Part shown: one piece after another, positions 18,646 through 27,822 of the stretch
Layout: each line of letters opens with the position of its first letter
How positions within the stretch are numbered: position 1 is the stretch's first letter
Source: Poseidonocella sp. HB161398
Lineage (GTDB): Bacteria; Pseudomonadota; Alphaproteobacteria; Rhodobacterales; Rhodobacteraceae
Assembly (NCBI RefSeq): GCF_005870025.1
Contig: NZ_VATA01000021.1
Location: forward strand, 1-64,000
Length of the DNA stretch: 64,000 nucleotides
Direction: 5' to 3'
Position numbers and translations under genes: made by a program
The notes under the pieces: model-generated
Databases searched by the model: none
The model's input: only the letters and a program-made list of their open reading frames with translations
What the model was told of the DNA's origin: nothing

Positions 18646-20697
18646 ATGCCTGACGGGCTATTCCGGTCCCCCGGCAGCTTGCTGTCGGAGATTTTCGGCT
18701 TTGACGCCTTCCGCCCCGGGCAGGAAGAGATCGTCGACGCTGTCATCCAGGGGCGGGACACCCTGGCGATCATGCCCACAGGCGGCGGGAAATCGCTGTG
18801 CTACCAGCTTCCGGCGCTCTGCCGCGAGGGCGTCACCGTCGTCATCTCCCCGCTGATCGCGCTGATGCGCGACCAGGTCCGCGCGCTGAAGGCCGTGGGG
18901 GTGGAGGCCGGGGCGCTGACCTCGGGCAATACCGAAGAGGAGACCGAAGAGGTCTTCCGGGCGATCGACGAGGGCCGGCTGAAGCTTCTCTACATGGCGC
19001 CGGAACGGCTGGCCGCCTCGGGCACGCGGCAGCTGATGCAGCGGCTGGGCGTCGGGCTCATCGCCGTGGACGAGGCGCATTGCGTCAGCCAGTGGGGCCA
19101 TGACTTCCGCCCCGACTACCTGCGGATCGGCGCGCTGCGCGGCGATCTGGGCGTGCCGGTCGCCGCCTTCACCGCCACGGCCGATGCCGAGACCCAGGCC
19201 GAGATCGTCACCCGGCTGTTCGACGGCGTGCAGCCGGAAACCTTCCTGCGCGGCTTCGACCGGCCGAACATCCATCTCGCCTTCCAGCCCAAGGACCGCC
19301 CGCGCGAGCAGATCCTGGGCTTCGCCGCCGCCCGCCGCGGCCAGTCGGGCATCGTCTATTGCGGCACCCGCGCCAAGACCGAGCAGATCGCCGAGGCGCT
19401 GCGCAAGGACGGCCATGCGGCGGTTTCCTATCACGGCGGCATGGATCCCGAGGGCCGGCGCGAGGTGGAGACCCGCTTCAGCCGCGAGGACGGGCTGATC
19501 GTCGTTGCCACCGTCGCCTTCGGCATGGGGGTCGACAAGCCCGACATCCGCTGGGTGGCGCATGCCGACCTGCCGAAATCGATCGAGGCCTACTACCAGG
19601 AGATCGGCCGCGCGGGCCGCGACGGCGCTCCGGCCGAGACCATGACGCTCTACGGCCAGGACGACATCCGCCTGCGCCGCGCCCAGATCGACGAAAGCGC
19701 GGCCCCGGCCGAGCGCAAGGATGCCGACCATGGCCGGCTGAACGCGCTTCTGGGCCTTGCCGAGGCGCTGGGATGCCGCCGCCAGGTGCTGCTGGGCTAT
19801 TTTGGCGAGGCGTCGGAACCCTGCGGCCATTGCGATCTCTGCCAGTCGCCGCCCGAGGTGATCGACGGCACGGTGGCGGTGCAGAAGGTGCTCTCGGCGG
19901 CGCTGCGCACCGGCGAGAGCTTCGGCGCGGGCCATCTGATCGACATCCTCACCGGCAGCGAGACCGAGAAGGTCCGGCAGCGCGGCCATGACCGGCTGCC
20001 GACCTTCGGCTGCGGCGGCGAATTCTCCAAGACCCAGTGGCAGGGGCTGATCCGGCAGATGATGGGCCGCGACCTCCTGCGCCCGGATACCGAACGCCAT
20101 GGCGCGCTCTACATGACCGATGCCGCGCGGCCGGTGCTGAAGGGCGAGGTGCAGGTCGATCTGCGCAAAGACGTGATGTCGAAGACCGAGCGGCGCCCGG
20201 CGGTCAAGGCGATGGTCTCGGACGAGGATGCGCCGCTGCTCTCGGCGCTGAAGGCCAAGCGCCGCGCGCTGGCCGAGGCGCAGCAGGTGCCGGCCTATGT
20301 CATCTTCCCCGACCGCACGCTGATCGAGATGGCCGAGCGGCGGCCGCAGAGCCTCGACGAGATGGCGCGGATCGGCGGCGTCGGCGCCAAGAAGCTGGCC
20401 AGCTTCGGCGAGACCTTCCTGGAGGTGATCGCGGGCGAGTCGGAACGGCTGCATCCGGCGCGGCGCAAGCTGGCGGGGCGCGAGTCGGGCTCGCTCTACG
20501 ACCGTCTGCTGGCAGCGCAGGCGCAGCTCAGCCGCGGCGATTGCGGCACGCTGAAGCCGCTGACCTGCTCGGCGGGGCAGATCGCCAAGCTGGCCGAGAT
20601 CCGGCCGCGCGATCTGGGCACGATGGCCGCGATCCTCGACGAGCGGCGGGCGGAGCGTTTCGGCCCCGCCTTCCTCGACATTCTCGCCGAAGCCTGA
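18646..20697 (+). CDS. recQ: ATP-dependent DNA helicase RecQ
   Basis: 3'-5' helicase of recombination and fork repair, 683 residues. Walker A is MPTGGGKSLCYQLP near residue 45; the DEAH box is AVDEAHCVSQWGHDFRPDY near residue 140; motif VI is YYQEIGRAGRDGAPAE. The RecQ C-terminal zinc site follows (CRRQVLLGYF, EPCGHCDLC). An HRDC domain is seen (LKAKRRALAEAQQVPAYVIF, DEMARIGGVGAKKL). I use the ATG at 18646 because family similarity starts at LFRSPGSLLSEIFGFDAFRP; in-frame starts upstream exist. Confidence 0.96.
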   Translation: MPDGLFRSPGSLLSEIFGFDAFRPGQEEIVDAVIQGRDTLAIMPTGGGKSLCYQLPALCREGVTVVISPLIALMRDQVRALKAVGVEAGALTSGNTEEETEEVFRAIDEGRLKLLYMAPERLAASGTRQLMQRLGVGLIAVDEAHCVSQWGHDFRPDYLRIGALRGDLGVPVAAFTATADAETQAEIVTRLFDGVQPETFLRGFDRPNIHLAFQPKDRPREQILGFAAARRGQSGIVYCGTRAKTEQIAEALRKDGHAAVSYHGGMDPEGRREVETRFSREDGLIVVATVAFGMGVDKPDIRWVAHADLPKSIEAYYQEIGRAGRDGAPAETMTLYGQDDIRLRRAQIDESAAPAERKDADHGRLNALLGLAEALGCRRQVLLGYFGEASEPCGHCDLCQSPPEVIDGTVAVQKVLSAALRTGESFGAGHLIDILTGSETEKVRQRGHDRLPTFGCGGEFSKTQWQGLIRQMMGRDLLRPDTERHGALYMTDAARPVLKGEVQVDLRKDVMSKTERRPAVKAMVSDEDAPLLSALKAKRRALAEAQQVPAYVIFPDRTLIEMAERRPQSLDEMARIGGVGAKKLASFGETFLEVIAGESERLHPARRKLAGRESGSLYDRLLAAQAQLSRGDCGTLKPLTCSAGQIAKLAEIRPRDLGTMAAILDERRAERFGPAFLDILAEA

Positions 20698-20721
20698 CCC
20701 GCCGAGTTCTTGCAGGGACGC

Positions 20722-20741
20722 GGCGCCCGGCGGAGGGCGCC
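20722..20741. terminator. Hairpin after recQ
   Basis: GGCGCCC-GGCGGA-GGGCGCC, 7-bp perfect arms, begins 25 bp after the recQ stop. It lacks a T-run, as is common in this genome, so it may only protect the mRNA end. Confidence 0.4.
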
Positions 20742-20835
20742 TTCGCTGCGACGGTTCCGTCAGGATCGGCGCTGCCGGGCCCGTCCGTGCGGCGGGCGCG
20801 GCGCCGGTGTCACCGCGTGACGGGGCCCGGCGGCG

Positions 20836-21015
20836 CTACGCGGCGCGGGCGGTCCTGAGCGCGGCATAGGCGGCGGGATGCGCCGCGTCATGCTGGCCGA
20901 GACGCAGCACGGAATAGCCGGGATCGGCCGGGACGAACTCGGCGGCGACGGACATGCTGGCGGAAGCGGAGAGGTAGGCGGCAAGCGCCGCGAACAGGTT
21001 GCGGTGGCTGGTCAT
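20836..21015 (-). CDS. Small hypothetical protein, 59 residues, possibly exported
   Basis: An open frame from the ATG at 21013-21015 to a TAG at 20836-20838, with AGAGGA nine bases before the start. The product opens MTSHRNLFAALAAYLSASAS and continues MSVAAEFVPADPGYSVLRL, which could be a short signal sequence ending at VAA or a weak hydrophobic anchor. No family is recognised. Support is limited to the ribosome-binding site, the plausible N-terminus and the otherwise gene-less 400-bp gap between recQ and the kinase-like gene. Confidence 0.45.
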   Translation of the reverse strand: MTSHRNLFAALAAYLSASASMSVAAEFVPADPGYSVLRLGQHDAAHPAAYAALRTARAA

Positions 21016-21107
21016 GCAGGGATCCTCTGGGGGAAGGTTTCTGCGTGCAAGAAGCCTGAACCGCGCGATTTTTTCAAATGAGTCCTGATGTTTGGGCTAA
21101 TGCCGCG

Positions 21108-21911
21108 TTAAGCTTGGCAGCGCTCCAGCAGGGTTCCGGCCAGGCCGAGATAGCCTGCACCGAAGAGCTGGACATGCACCAGGGCGGGCCAGAGCTGGTA
21201 GAGCGGGCGGCGCGTCTCCCAGCCGGGGGCGAGCGGGCCGTAGCCCTCGAGGAAGGCGGCGGGGATACGGCCGAACAGGGCGAGCATCGCGAGGTCCGCC
21301 TCGGCATCGCCGTGATAGCAGGCCGGGTCGATCAGCGCGGCGCCGGGGGCGGTGAAATGGAGATTGCCCGACCAGAGATCGCCATGCAGGAGCGACGCCG
21401 CCGGGCGCGCGGGCAGACGCTCGGGCAGGCGGGTGCAGAGCGCCTCCACCCGCCGGGCCAGGCGGGCGGGCAGATGCGGCAGGGCGGGGGCCAGCCGCCG
21501 TTCCGCCCAGAAGGACGGCCAGTCCGGCAGGGGCGCATTGGCGATGGCGACCGGGCCGAAGGCGAAGTCCTCCTCCCAGCCATAGGCCGCGCCGTGGCGG
21601 TCATGCAGCCGTCGCAGCATCGCGCCGCAGTCTTCCCAGGCGGGGGCGCTGGCCGGGGCGGGCTCCAGCCACTCCAGCACCAGCAGGCCGTCATCGGTGC
21701 CGAGGACCCGCGGCACCCGGGCGCCGGCCCCGGCCAGGGCACTGAGCATGCGGGCCTCGGCCCGGGCGAGCGGACCGGTTTTCAGCACGACGCTGCGCCC
21801 GTCGGCCAGATCGGCCCGGGAAATCTCGGAAAGGTCGCCGCCCGAAAGCGGCAGCAGCCGGGCGAGCTCGGCGCCGGGCAGGGCGCGGGCCAGCCCGGCG
21901 GCGCGGCTCAC
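21108..21911 (-). CDS. Fructosamine kinase family protein
   Basis: A 267-residue protein of the fructosamine-3-kinase/aminoglycoside-phosphotransferase fold. Seen are the ATP-lysine segment GRSVVLKTGPLARAEARML, the hinge LLVLEWLEP, the catalytic loop LLHGDLWSGNLHF and the metal aspartate in ALIDPACYHGDAEADLAML. Bacterial relatives phosphorylate glycated sugars or proteins for deglycation. Its ATG overlaps the ygfZ stop by 4 bp, so the two are co-translated. Confidence 0.88.
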   Translation of the reverse strand: MSRAAGLARALPGAELARLLPLSGGDLSEISRADLADGRSVVLKTGPLARAEARMLSALAGAGARVPRVLGTDDGLLVLEWLEPAPASAPAWEDCGAMLRRLHDRHGAAYGWEEDFAFGPVAIANAPLPDWPSFWAERRLAPALPHLPARLARRVEALCTRLPERLPARPAASLLHGDLWSGNLHFTAPGAALIDPACYHGDAEADLAMLALFGRIPAAFLEGYGPLAPGWETRRPLYQLWPALVHVQLFGAGYLGLAGTLLERCQA

Positions 21912-22678
21912 GCCTCTTCCAGCACCGCGACCGAGGCGGGGCCCGCGGTCATCGCGTCGCCCAGCCGGTCGAAGCGCAGGAAGGCCAGCCCGGCGCCCCC
22001 GGCCTGGGTGTAGAGCGTTCCGGCGGCGACCCCGTCCGAGACGATCTCGGTGCCGACCGGCACCGGTTCGGAGACCGAGACCCGCTTCAGCCCCTTGCGC
22101 AGCTCCAGCTTGTGCTTCATCCGCGCGACGATCTCCTGGCCGACGAAGCAGCCCTTGCGGAAATCGACGCCGTTGAGCCGGTCGAGCCCGACCTCGAGGA
22201 TGTAGGTGTCGCCGGGGATCAGCTCGACCCCGGCCTCGGGGACGGCAAGCTCCACCCGCTTGGCCTCGATCGCACGGGCCACTTCCGGCGCCTCGGCCAG
22301 ATCGGTGCCGTAGCGCCGCCAGCCCAAGTCGGCATGGCGCGGATCGGCCCAGCCATCGGCGGGGACCGGGCCCAGCCCGCGCTCCACGCTCAGGCCCGAT
22401 TCCGCGATCGTCACCTTGGCGCGCAGCTTGTAGAGCGCTAGCTTCTTCATCACGGCTTCGGCATGTTCGGCGGGCAGATCCATCAGGATCGCCTCCGGAC
22501 CCTCGGGGATCAGGAAGAAATCCGAGATGTACTTGCCCTGCGGCGTCAGCAGCGCGGAATAGACCGCGCCGGCGTCGAGCCGCTTCGTGTCGTTGGTGAC
22601 GAGGCCCTGCAGGAAGGACCTCCCGTCGGGCCCGGCGATGCGCAGCACCGTCCGCGGCCGTTGAGTTTCGTCTGGCAC
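21908..22678 (-). CDS. ygfZ: YgfZ/GcvT-like folate-binding protein (Fe-S cluster maintenance)
   Basis: Tetrahydrofolate-binding protein that supports assembly or repair of some Fe-S enzymes. The 256-residue frame has the N-terminal SFLQGLVTNDTKRL and LLTPQGKYISDFFLIPEG segments and the YgfZ signature KGCFVGQEIVARM with its conserved Cys. No ATG fits the start; GGGAG lies upstream of adjacent TTG (22681) and GTG (22678) codons, and I use the GTG. The 3' end overlaps the fructosamine-kinase-like start. Confidence 0.9.
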   Translation of the reverse strand: MPDETQRPRTVLRIAGPDGRSFLQGLVTNDTKRLDAGAVYSALLTPQGKYISDFFLIPEGPEAILMDLPAEHAEAVMKKLALYKLRAKVTIAESGLSVERGLGPVPADGWADPRHADLGWRRYGTDLAEAPEVARAIEAKRVELAVPEAGVELIPGDTYILEVGLDRLNGVDFRKGCFVGQEIVARMKHKLELRKGLKRVSVSEPVPVGTEIVSDGVAAGTLYTQAGGAGLAFLRFDRLGDAMTAGPASVAVLEEA

Positions 22679-22750
22679 CAATTTAGGTCTCCCGGTAAGG
22701 GGCGCGCGTTCCCGACAAAGATGACGTAAACGCTCGGGAAAGGGAAGGCC

Positions 22751-23437
22751 ATGGCGGCGCCGATCACGGTGGTGATACCGACATTGAATGCTGGTGATGC
22801 TCTTCCGGGCATGCTGCACGCGATCCTGCCCGGCCTGACCGCGGGATTGTTCCGGGAATTGGTCTTTTCCGACGGCGGATCGGCGGATTCGACCCTTGAG
22901 ATAGCCGATGAGGTGGGCGCGACGGTGATTTCGGGCCCGCCGGGACGGGGCGCGCAGCTGGCACGGGGCGTGCAGGCGGCGGCCGCGCCCTGGCTCCTGG
23001 TGCTGCATGCGGACACCCAACTGTCGGGCGACTGGTGCCGCGGGCTCGAGGCGCACATGGCGGGCGGCTGGGACCGGGCGGGGTATTTTCCGCTGCGCTT
23101 CCGTGCCTCCGGGCCTGCGCCGGCGCTGGTCGCGGGCTGGGCGAACTGGCGCTCGCGGGTGCTCGGGCTGCCCTATGGCGACCAGGGGCTCTTCGTGTCG
23201 CGGCGGCTCTATGACGAGGCGGGCGGCTATCCCGCGATCCCGCTGATGGAGGACGTGGCGATGGCGCGGCGGCTCCGCGGGCGGCTGCGGGCGCTCGACG
23301 GGCTCGCCGAGACCAGCGCCGCGCGCTACGAGGCCGAGGGCTGGACGGTCCGCGGGACGAAGAACCTGGGCCTACTGGCGCGCTATCTCGCGGGCGCGGA
23401 TCCCGAGCGGCTGGCGGAACGCTACCGCCGCCGCTAG
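22751..23437 (+). CDS. Family 2 glycosyltransferase (TIGR04283-like)
   Basis: Cytosolic GT-A glycosyltransferase of 228 residues. The N-terminus ITVVIPTLNAGDALPGMLHA and the nucleotide-binding VFSDGGSADSTLEIADE are typical. The metal motif appears as LVLHADTQL, DAD-like for this subgroup. PYGDQGLFVSRRLYDEAGGY and PLMEDVAMARRLR match the small bacterial TIGR04283-type transferases, whose acceptors are mostly unknown. The start follows AAGGGAAGG. It ends 4 bp inside the convergent SDR gene. Confidence 0.88.
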   Translation: MAAPITVVIPTLNAGDALPGMLHAILPGLTAGLFRELVFSDGGSADSTLEIADEVGATVISGPPGRGAQLARGVQAAAAPWLLVLHADTQLSGDWCRGLEAHMAGGWDRAGYFPLRFRASGPAPALVAGWANWRSRVLGLPYGDQGLFVSRRLYDEAGGYPAIPLMEDVAMARRLRGRLRALDGLAETSAARYEAEGWTVRGTKNLGLLARYLAGADPERLAERYRRR

Positions 23438-24096
23438 AGCCCGGCTTCGGCCAGGATCGCGGCGGCGCCCTCGTGGATCGTCGCCAGCCCGTCGGGGCGC
23501 TCGGTCGGGAAGAACCGGGCGCGGGTCGCGGTCGGCATCGGCGGCGGGGTCAGGATCTGCACCTTCGGCCCGGTCCGCACCGTTTCCGCCGCCCAGGACT
23601 GCGCCAGCGCGATCTGCCCGGCCTTGGTGGCGCCGTAGCTGCCGTGGAACTTCTTGCCCTGAACGCCGGGATCGTCGAAGAACAGCGCCTGGCCGGTCTC
23701 GCCCAGAAGCGGCGCGACATAGACGATCAGCCGCCGCGTCGCGTCGACGTTGATGGCCAGGCTCTTGTCCCAGTCCTTGGCGGCGATCATGTTCGCCGGC
23801 GTCAGCGGCGCGGCATGGATGGCGGCATGCACCCACAGCGACAGCCCGCCCCAGCGGTCGTGGATCGAGCGGCACAGATGCTGCATCGCGCCGTCCTCGG
23901 TGATGTCCATCGGCGCCAGCGTCGCCGCGCCGCCTTCGGCCTTGATCGCGTCGTCGAGCTCCTCGAGCCCGCCGATGGTGCGGGCCACGGCCATGACATG
24001 GTGCCCCTTGGCGGCAAGCGCGCGGGCGATGGCGAAACCGAGCCCGCGGGAGGCACCGGTGACAAGGGCGGGGAGGGCGTCGGTCTGGGTCATCAT
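23434..24096 (-). CDS. Short-chain dehydrogenase/reductase
   Basis: NAD(P)-dependent SDR of 220 residues. The cofactor motif is TGASRGLGFAIARAL near residue 14, and DITEDGAMQHL is at the usual acidic position. The catalytic pair is SYGATKAG (YxxxK). The region around LWVHAAIHAAPL replaces the usual NNAG. The substrate cannot be inferred. The start may be either of two adjacent ATGs (24096 or 24093). The gene is divergent from the HAD/glycosyltransferase unit. Confidence 0.85.
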   Translation of the reverse strand: MMTQTDALPALVTGASRGLGFAIARALAAKGHHVMAVARTIGGLEELDDAIKAEGGAATLAPMDITEDGAMQHLCRSIHDRWGGLSLWVHAAIHAAPLTPANMIAAKDWDKSLAINVDATRRLIVYVAPLLGETGQALFFDDPGVQGKKFHGSYGATKAGQIALAQSWAAETVRTGPKVQILTPPPMPTATRARFFPTERPDGLATIHEGAAAILAEAGL

Positions 24097-24269
24097 GGCG
24101 GGAGTTAGGCCGCGGCGGCGCAGAAAGGCAAGAGGTCGGCAGGTCGCGCGCCCGCGGCCCCGCGCGGCTTTCGCGCGCGCCCTATGCAGGTTTCCCCGTG
24201 GCCAAAGGTCCTATTTTCCAAGTGCATGATTTTGCTCAATTTCACTCGGGACGGCGCGGGCGGGAAGCC

Positions 24270-24298
24270 TTGAACGGCCCCGGCTGTGCAACTATAGA
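24270..24298 (+). promoter_or_regulatory. Sigma-70-type promoter of the HAD/glycosyltransferase operon
   Basis: TTGAAC at 24270-24275, exactly 17 bp spacer, and TATAGA at 24293-24298 in a locally AT-richer region. Transcription would begin near 24305, about 25 bp before the TTG start of the HAD gene. That placement rules out the in-frame GTG at 24198 as the start of the product of this promoter. Confidence 0.6.
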
Positions 24299-24329
24299 TT
24301 TACTCGCAAGAACCTCTGGGGGACAGAAT

Positions 24330-25208
24330 TTGGCGACGGAGATAGCAACCTACGGCCGCGAAGAGCGCGAGATCTACGACGCCCCCGACTATGACAGCTA
24401 CTACGGATCGCCGCGGACGGAGCGTCTGGTCGAGCGGTTCGAGACCCTGCTGGAGCGCGTCGATGTCTGCTCCTTCGACGTGTTCGACACCGTGCTGCAG
24501 CGCGACGGGCGCTCCGAGCTGGAGCGGTTCGGCGACGTCGCCGCGGAATTCGTGCGCCGCGCGGGGCGCGAGGATCCGGAGCTGCGGCTGAGCCAGCGCA
24601 CCTGCCTTTCGGCGCGGGTGCTCTCCGCCTCCACCGCCTACCAGATGAGCCCGCCGGTCAAGGGCTGCCGCGAGGGCCGCTTTCCCGAGATCGTGCAGAA
24701 CCTGGTGGCGTCGCTGTCGCTGCCGGGCGATCCCTACGAGCGGCTCTGGCGCGAGGCGGAATTCGAGATCGAGGCGGCGCAGCTGCGCGGCGCGCCCTTC
24801 ATCGAGAACCTGATCGACCTGGCGGTGGCGCGCGGCAAGACGGTGATCTTCATCTCCGACATGTACCTGCCCGGCGAGGATATCGCGCGGCTGGTCGAGG
24901 CCTGCGGCATCGGCACGGGCAAGGTGGCGCGGATCTTCTCCAGCGCCGATACCGTGGTCTCCAAGCGCTCGGGCCTGCTCTACGACCATGTCTGCGCCGA
25001 GCTGGAGGTGGCGCCCGGCAAGATGCTGCATCTGGGCGACTCGCTGGAGGGCGACTTCATCGCCGCCAAGCGCCGGGGCCTCGAGGCCATCCACCTGCCG
25101 GTGCCGCGGGCGCTGATGCAGAAGCGGCTGGAAAGCCATCGCAGCATGCTGGCCGGCCTGGCCGGGGAAGATCCCCTGCCGCTGCCGATCGGCGCGCCTG
25201 TCCTGTGA
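24330..25208 (+). CDS. HAD-superfamily protein, paired with the downstream glycosyltransferase
   Basis: A 292-residue HAD hydrolase. The nucleophile motif is CSFDVFDTVLQRDG near residue 50 (DxxDT); motif II is VIFISDMYLPGE; the C-terminal motif is MLHLGDSLEGDFIAAKRRGL. This FDVFDT subtype is the first half of large bacterial proteins in which a second module with an ARDG-like motif follows. Here that second module sits at the start of the next gene, 4 bp away. The start is TTG at 24330, after GGGGGAC and just downstream of a good promoter; there is no suitable ATG. It probably acts in modification of a cell-surface glycan. Confidence 0.82.
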   Translation: MATEIATYGREEREIYDAPDYDSYYGSPRTERLVERFETLLERVDVCSFDVFDTVLQRDGRSELERFGDVAAEFVRRAGREDPELRLSQRTCLSARVLSASTAYQMSPPVKGCREGRFPEIVQNLVASLSLPGDPYERLWREAEFEIEAAQLRGAPFIENLIDLAVARGKTVIFISDMYLPGEDIARLVEACGIGTGKVARIFSSADTVVSKRSGLLYDHVCAELEVAPGKMLHLGDSLEGDFIAAKRRGLEAIHLPVPRALMQKRLESHRSMLAGLAGEDPLPLPIGAPVL

Positions 25209-25212
25209 GGAA

Positions 25213-27705
25213 ATGATGACCAAACCTGTCGACGTGCTGGGCCCGATCCTGCTCCACTGGATCGCCCAGCTTGACCGCAAGCTGCGTTTCCTCGACGCGC
25301 GCGACCCTGCCAAGGTCCTGTTCTGCACCCGCGCCGGCAAGCGCATCAAGCAGCAGCTCGACCTCTATGCCGGGCCGGACCTGGCCTATGAGGCCGCCGA
25401 TTTCGGCATTTCGCGCATCTCCGCCGTGAAGGCGGGGCTGGGCTACCTGAAGGATTTCGACCTGGCCTTCCGGGTCTCGCAGGAAAGCTTCGGCGGGACG
25501 CCGATGGGCGATGTCTGCGCCGCCTTCCTGAAAAACTTCGCCGCGCCCCACGACCCGCGCCTGCAGGAGCTCAAGGCGCTGCGCGGCGAGTTCCGCGGCG
25601 ACAATTTCCGCGTGCTGCTGGCCGCCAATGACGAGGCCTCGCGCTGGTTCCGCGACTATTTCGAGAAGAGCCACGACGCCCTGTGCCGCCAGATCGAGGC
25701 GCTGAAGGGGGACAAGTCGCAGCTCGTGCTGGTCGATACCGGCTGGAAGGGCTCGATCCAGCGGATGCTGCAGGCGACCTTCCCCGAGGAGCGCTTCGCC
25801 GGGGTCTATTTCGGCGTCATGGACGACGCGCCGATGGCCGAGCGCTACAGCGTGATGTTCGACGCCACCGGGTACCGCAAGGGCCATCCCGAGACCGCTC
25901 TGGCCGTCCACCGCCACCTGATCGAGAGCCTCTACGAGCCGCTCGCGCCCAGCGTCGAGGAGATAGAGGGCGGCCCCTGCGCCGAGATCGCCGCCCGCCA
26001 GATGGCCGCGGTGATGGGGGAGGATCCCGCCAAGGGCGCGCGCAGCGACCAGATCTTCCTCGACGTGCTCGACTATACCGAGATCCACCGCAGCGACCCG
26101 CTCGACCGCATCTACGAGAAGTCGCACGCCGCGATGGCCGAGCTGGAGCGGATCATCCTCTTCCCCGAGCCGGGCGAGGTGGCGGATTTCCAGGGCAAGC
26201 CGCGCAGCGCCGATTTCGGCCGCGAGGGCTTCGTGCCGGTGATCCGCGATCTCGACGACGGCACCAGCCCCGAGATGCGGGTCTCGCGCTCGCTGTGGCA
26301 GCCGGGGCAGATCGCGCTGGAATATCCCGCCTCCGTCGCCCGCGACTTCCAGGCGCGGGTGGTCGGGCTGGGCAGCCAGGCCAACTACTTCTCGGGCTAT
26401 ACCGGCGGCGGGGCCGAGGCGGAGGAGCCGCGCGGCGAGTTCGCCTGGGAGGGCTCGGTCGCGATCGTCACCCGCACCAAGGACCGCCCGGTCCTGCTGG
26501 AGCGGGCCATGCGCTCGGTCGCCGACCAGAGCTACCGCAACTACCACTGGGTCATCGTCAATGACGGCGGCAACCGCGAGCTGGTCGAGGAAATCATCGA
26601 GGCCGCGCCGATCGACCGGCGGCGGATCACGCTGGTCTCGAACGACCGCAGCGTCGGGATGGAGGCGGCCTCGAATCTGGGCGTGCGCGCCGTCGATACC
26701 GAATTCGTGGTGATCCATGACGACGACGACAGCTGGCATCCCGATTTCCTGTCGCGCTGCGTCGGCTTCCTTGAATCGCGCCCGGCGCAGTCGGCGGGTT
26801 TCCAGGGGGTGCTGACCCGCGCCTGGCGCGTCTCCGAGGAGATCCGCGACGGCGAGGTGATCCAGCACGGCCAGACGCCGTTCCAGCCCTGGGTCAACGA
26901 CGTCACCCTGTTCCAGATGGCGATCGGCAACTTCTTCGCGCCGATCAGCTTCGTCTACCGCCGCAGCATCTTCGACGATATCGGCGGCTATCACGAGAAG
27001 CTGCCGGTGCTGGGCGACTGGCGCTTCAACATCGAGTTCCTGGCGCGGGCCAATATCGGCTTCATCGACGAGTACCTGTCCTACTACCACCATCGCGACG
27101 TGGGCACTGGCGCCTCGGTCACCGGCGTCTACCAGAACAGCGTGATCGGCGGCCGCTCGGTCCATGCCGAGTACTTCCCGGTGGTGGTCAACGACCTGAT
27201 CCGCGACGACCGCCTGCCGGCGAGCGTCTCGACGGTGCTCGCGCAGGCGCATCTGGCGCGGATCATGGAGCACCGCTTCAACATGACCGACGGCAAGCTC
27301 GCCGAGCTCGAGACCCGGCTGGAGCAGAAGACCGCCGCCCTGGTCGAGGCCGCCGCCGCCGAGGAGGAGCCGCTGGGCGTGCTCCTGCAGGGCGACCGCG
27401 ACCATCTGGTCAATTCGCTCCTCGCGGCGGTGCGCTCGGACATGCCGGAGGAACGCCGCGCCCGGATCGAGCCGCTGATCGGGCGGCTGCACCAGCTCGA
27501 CGATCCGGAGGTGCGCGCCGAGATCGTGCGCGGGGCCTGCTTCGCCATCCCGAGCCCGGCGGATTTCGACCACATCACCTATCTGAAGCGGCGGACGGAT
27601 ATCTGGGCGACGCCGTTCAACGGCTTCGAGGACCTAAAGCCCTACCATCACTACCTGATCCACGGGATCACCGACGGCGAAAGGCGGCCGAGCTCGGGCA
27701 GCTGA
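25213..27705 (+). CDS. Large family 2 glycosyltransferase with N-terminal HAD-partner module
   Basis: 830 residues in three parts. Residues 1 to about 330 (LGPILLHWIAQLDRKLRFLD, KVLFCTRAGKRIKQQ, LVLVDTGWKGSIQRML) match the module that normally follows the HAD domain in single-chain proteins. Residues about 415-650 are a GT-A transferase: VAIVTRTKDRPVLLERAMRS, VIVNDGGNRELVEEI, and the metal motif VVIHDDDDSWHPDFLSRC. The last 150 residues are helical, with a possible coiled coil (DGKLAELETRLEQKTAALVE) and an end DLKPYHHYLIHGITDGERR. No membrane segment is seen. It is the second gene of a two-gene operon with its own promoter and terminator. Confidence 0.85.
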   Translation: MMTKPVDVLGPILLHWIAQLDRKLRFLDARDPAKVLFCTRAGKRIKQQLDLYAGPDLAYEAADFGISRISAVKAGLGYLKDFDLAFRVSQESFGGTPMGDVCAAFLKNFAAPHDPRLQELKALRGEFRGDNFRVLLAANDEASRWFRDYFEKSHDALCRQIEALKGDKSQLVLVDTGWKGSIQRMLQATFPEERFAGVYFGVMDDAPMAERYSVMFDATGYRKGHPETALAVHRHLIESLYEPLAPSVEEIEGGPCAEIAARQMAAVMGEDPAKGARSDQIFLDVLDYTEIHRSDPLDRIYEKSHAAMAELERIILFPEPGEVADFQGKPRSADFGREGFVPVIRDLDDGTSPEMRVSRSLWQPGQIALEYPASVARDFQARVVGLGSQANYFSGYTGGGAEAEEPRGEFAWEGSVAIVTRTKDRPVLLERAMRSVADQSYRNYHWVIVNDGGNRELVEEIIEAAPIDRRRITLVSNDRSVGMEAASNLGVRAVDTEFVVIHDDDDSWHPDFLSRCVGFLESRPAQSAGFQGVLTRAWRVSEEIRDGEVIQHGQTPFQPWVNDVTLFQMAIGNFFAPISFVYRRSIFDDIGGYHEKLPVLGDWRFNIEFLARANIGFIDEYLSYYHHRDVGTGASVTGVYQNSVIGGRSVHAEYFPVVVNDLIRDDRLPASVSTVLAQAHLARIMEHRFNMTDGKLAELETRLEQKTAALVEAAAAEEEPLGVLLQGDRDHLVNSLLAAVRSDMPEERRARIEPLIGRLHQLDDPEVRAEIVRGACFAIPSPADFDHITYLKRRTDIWATPFNGFEDLKPYHHYLIHGITDGERRPSSGS

Positions 27706-27822
27706 GCGCCGCGCCCGGGACCGCCGTCCGGCAGCTTCGCGACGCCTGGCGGCGCCCGTCCGGTCAGCCGGGCGAGCGCCGGGCCCCCCGGCCCGCGCCG
27801 CGGGGCAATAGCCTCCGATGAC

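Noticed and set aside
25057-27573. 838-codon minus-strand frame
   Set aside because: Shadow of the glycosyltransferase gene; low-complexity His/Asp/Ala/Leu composition typical of antisense frames.
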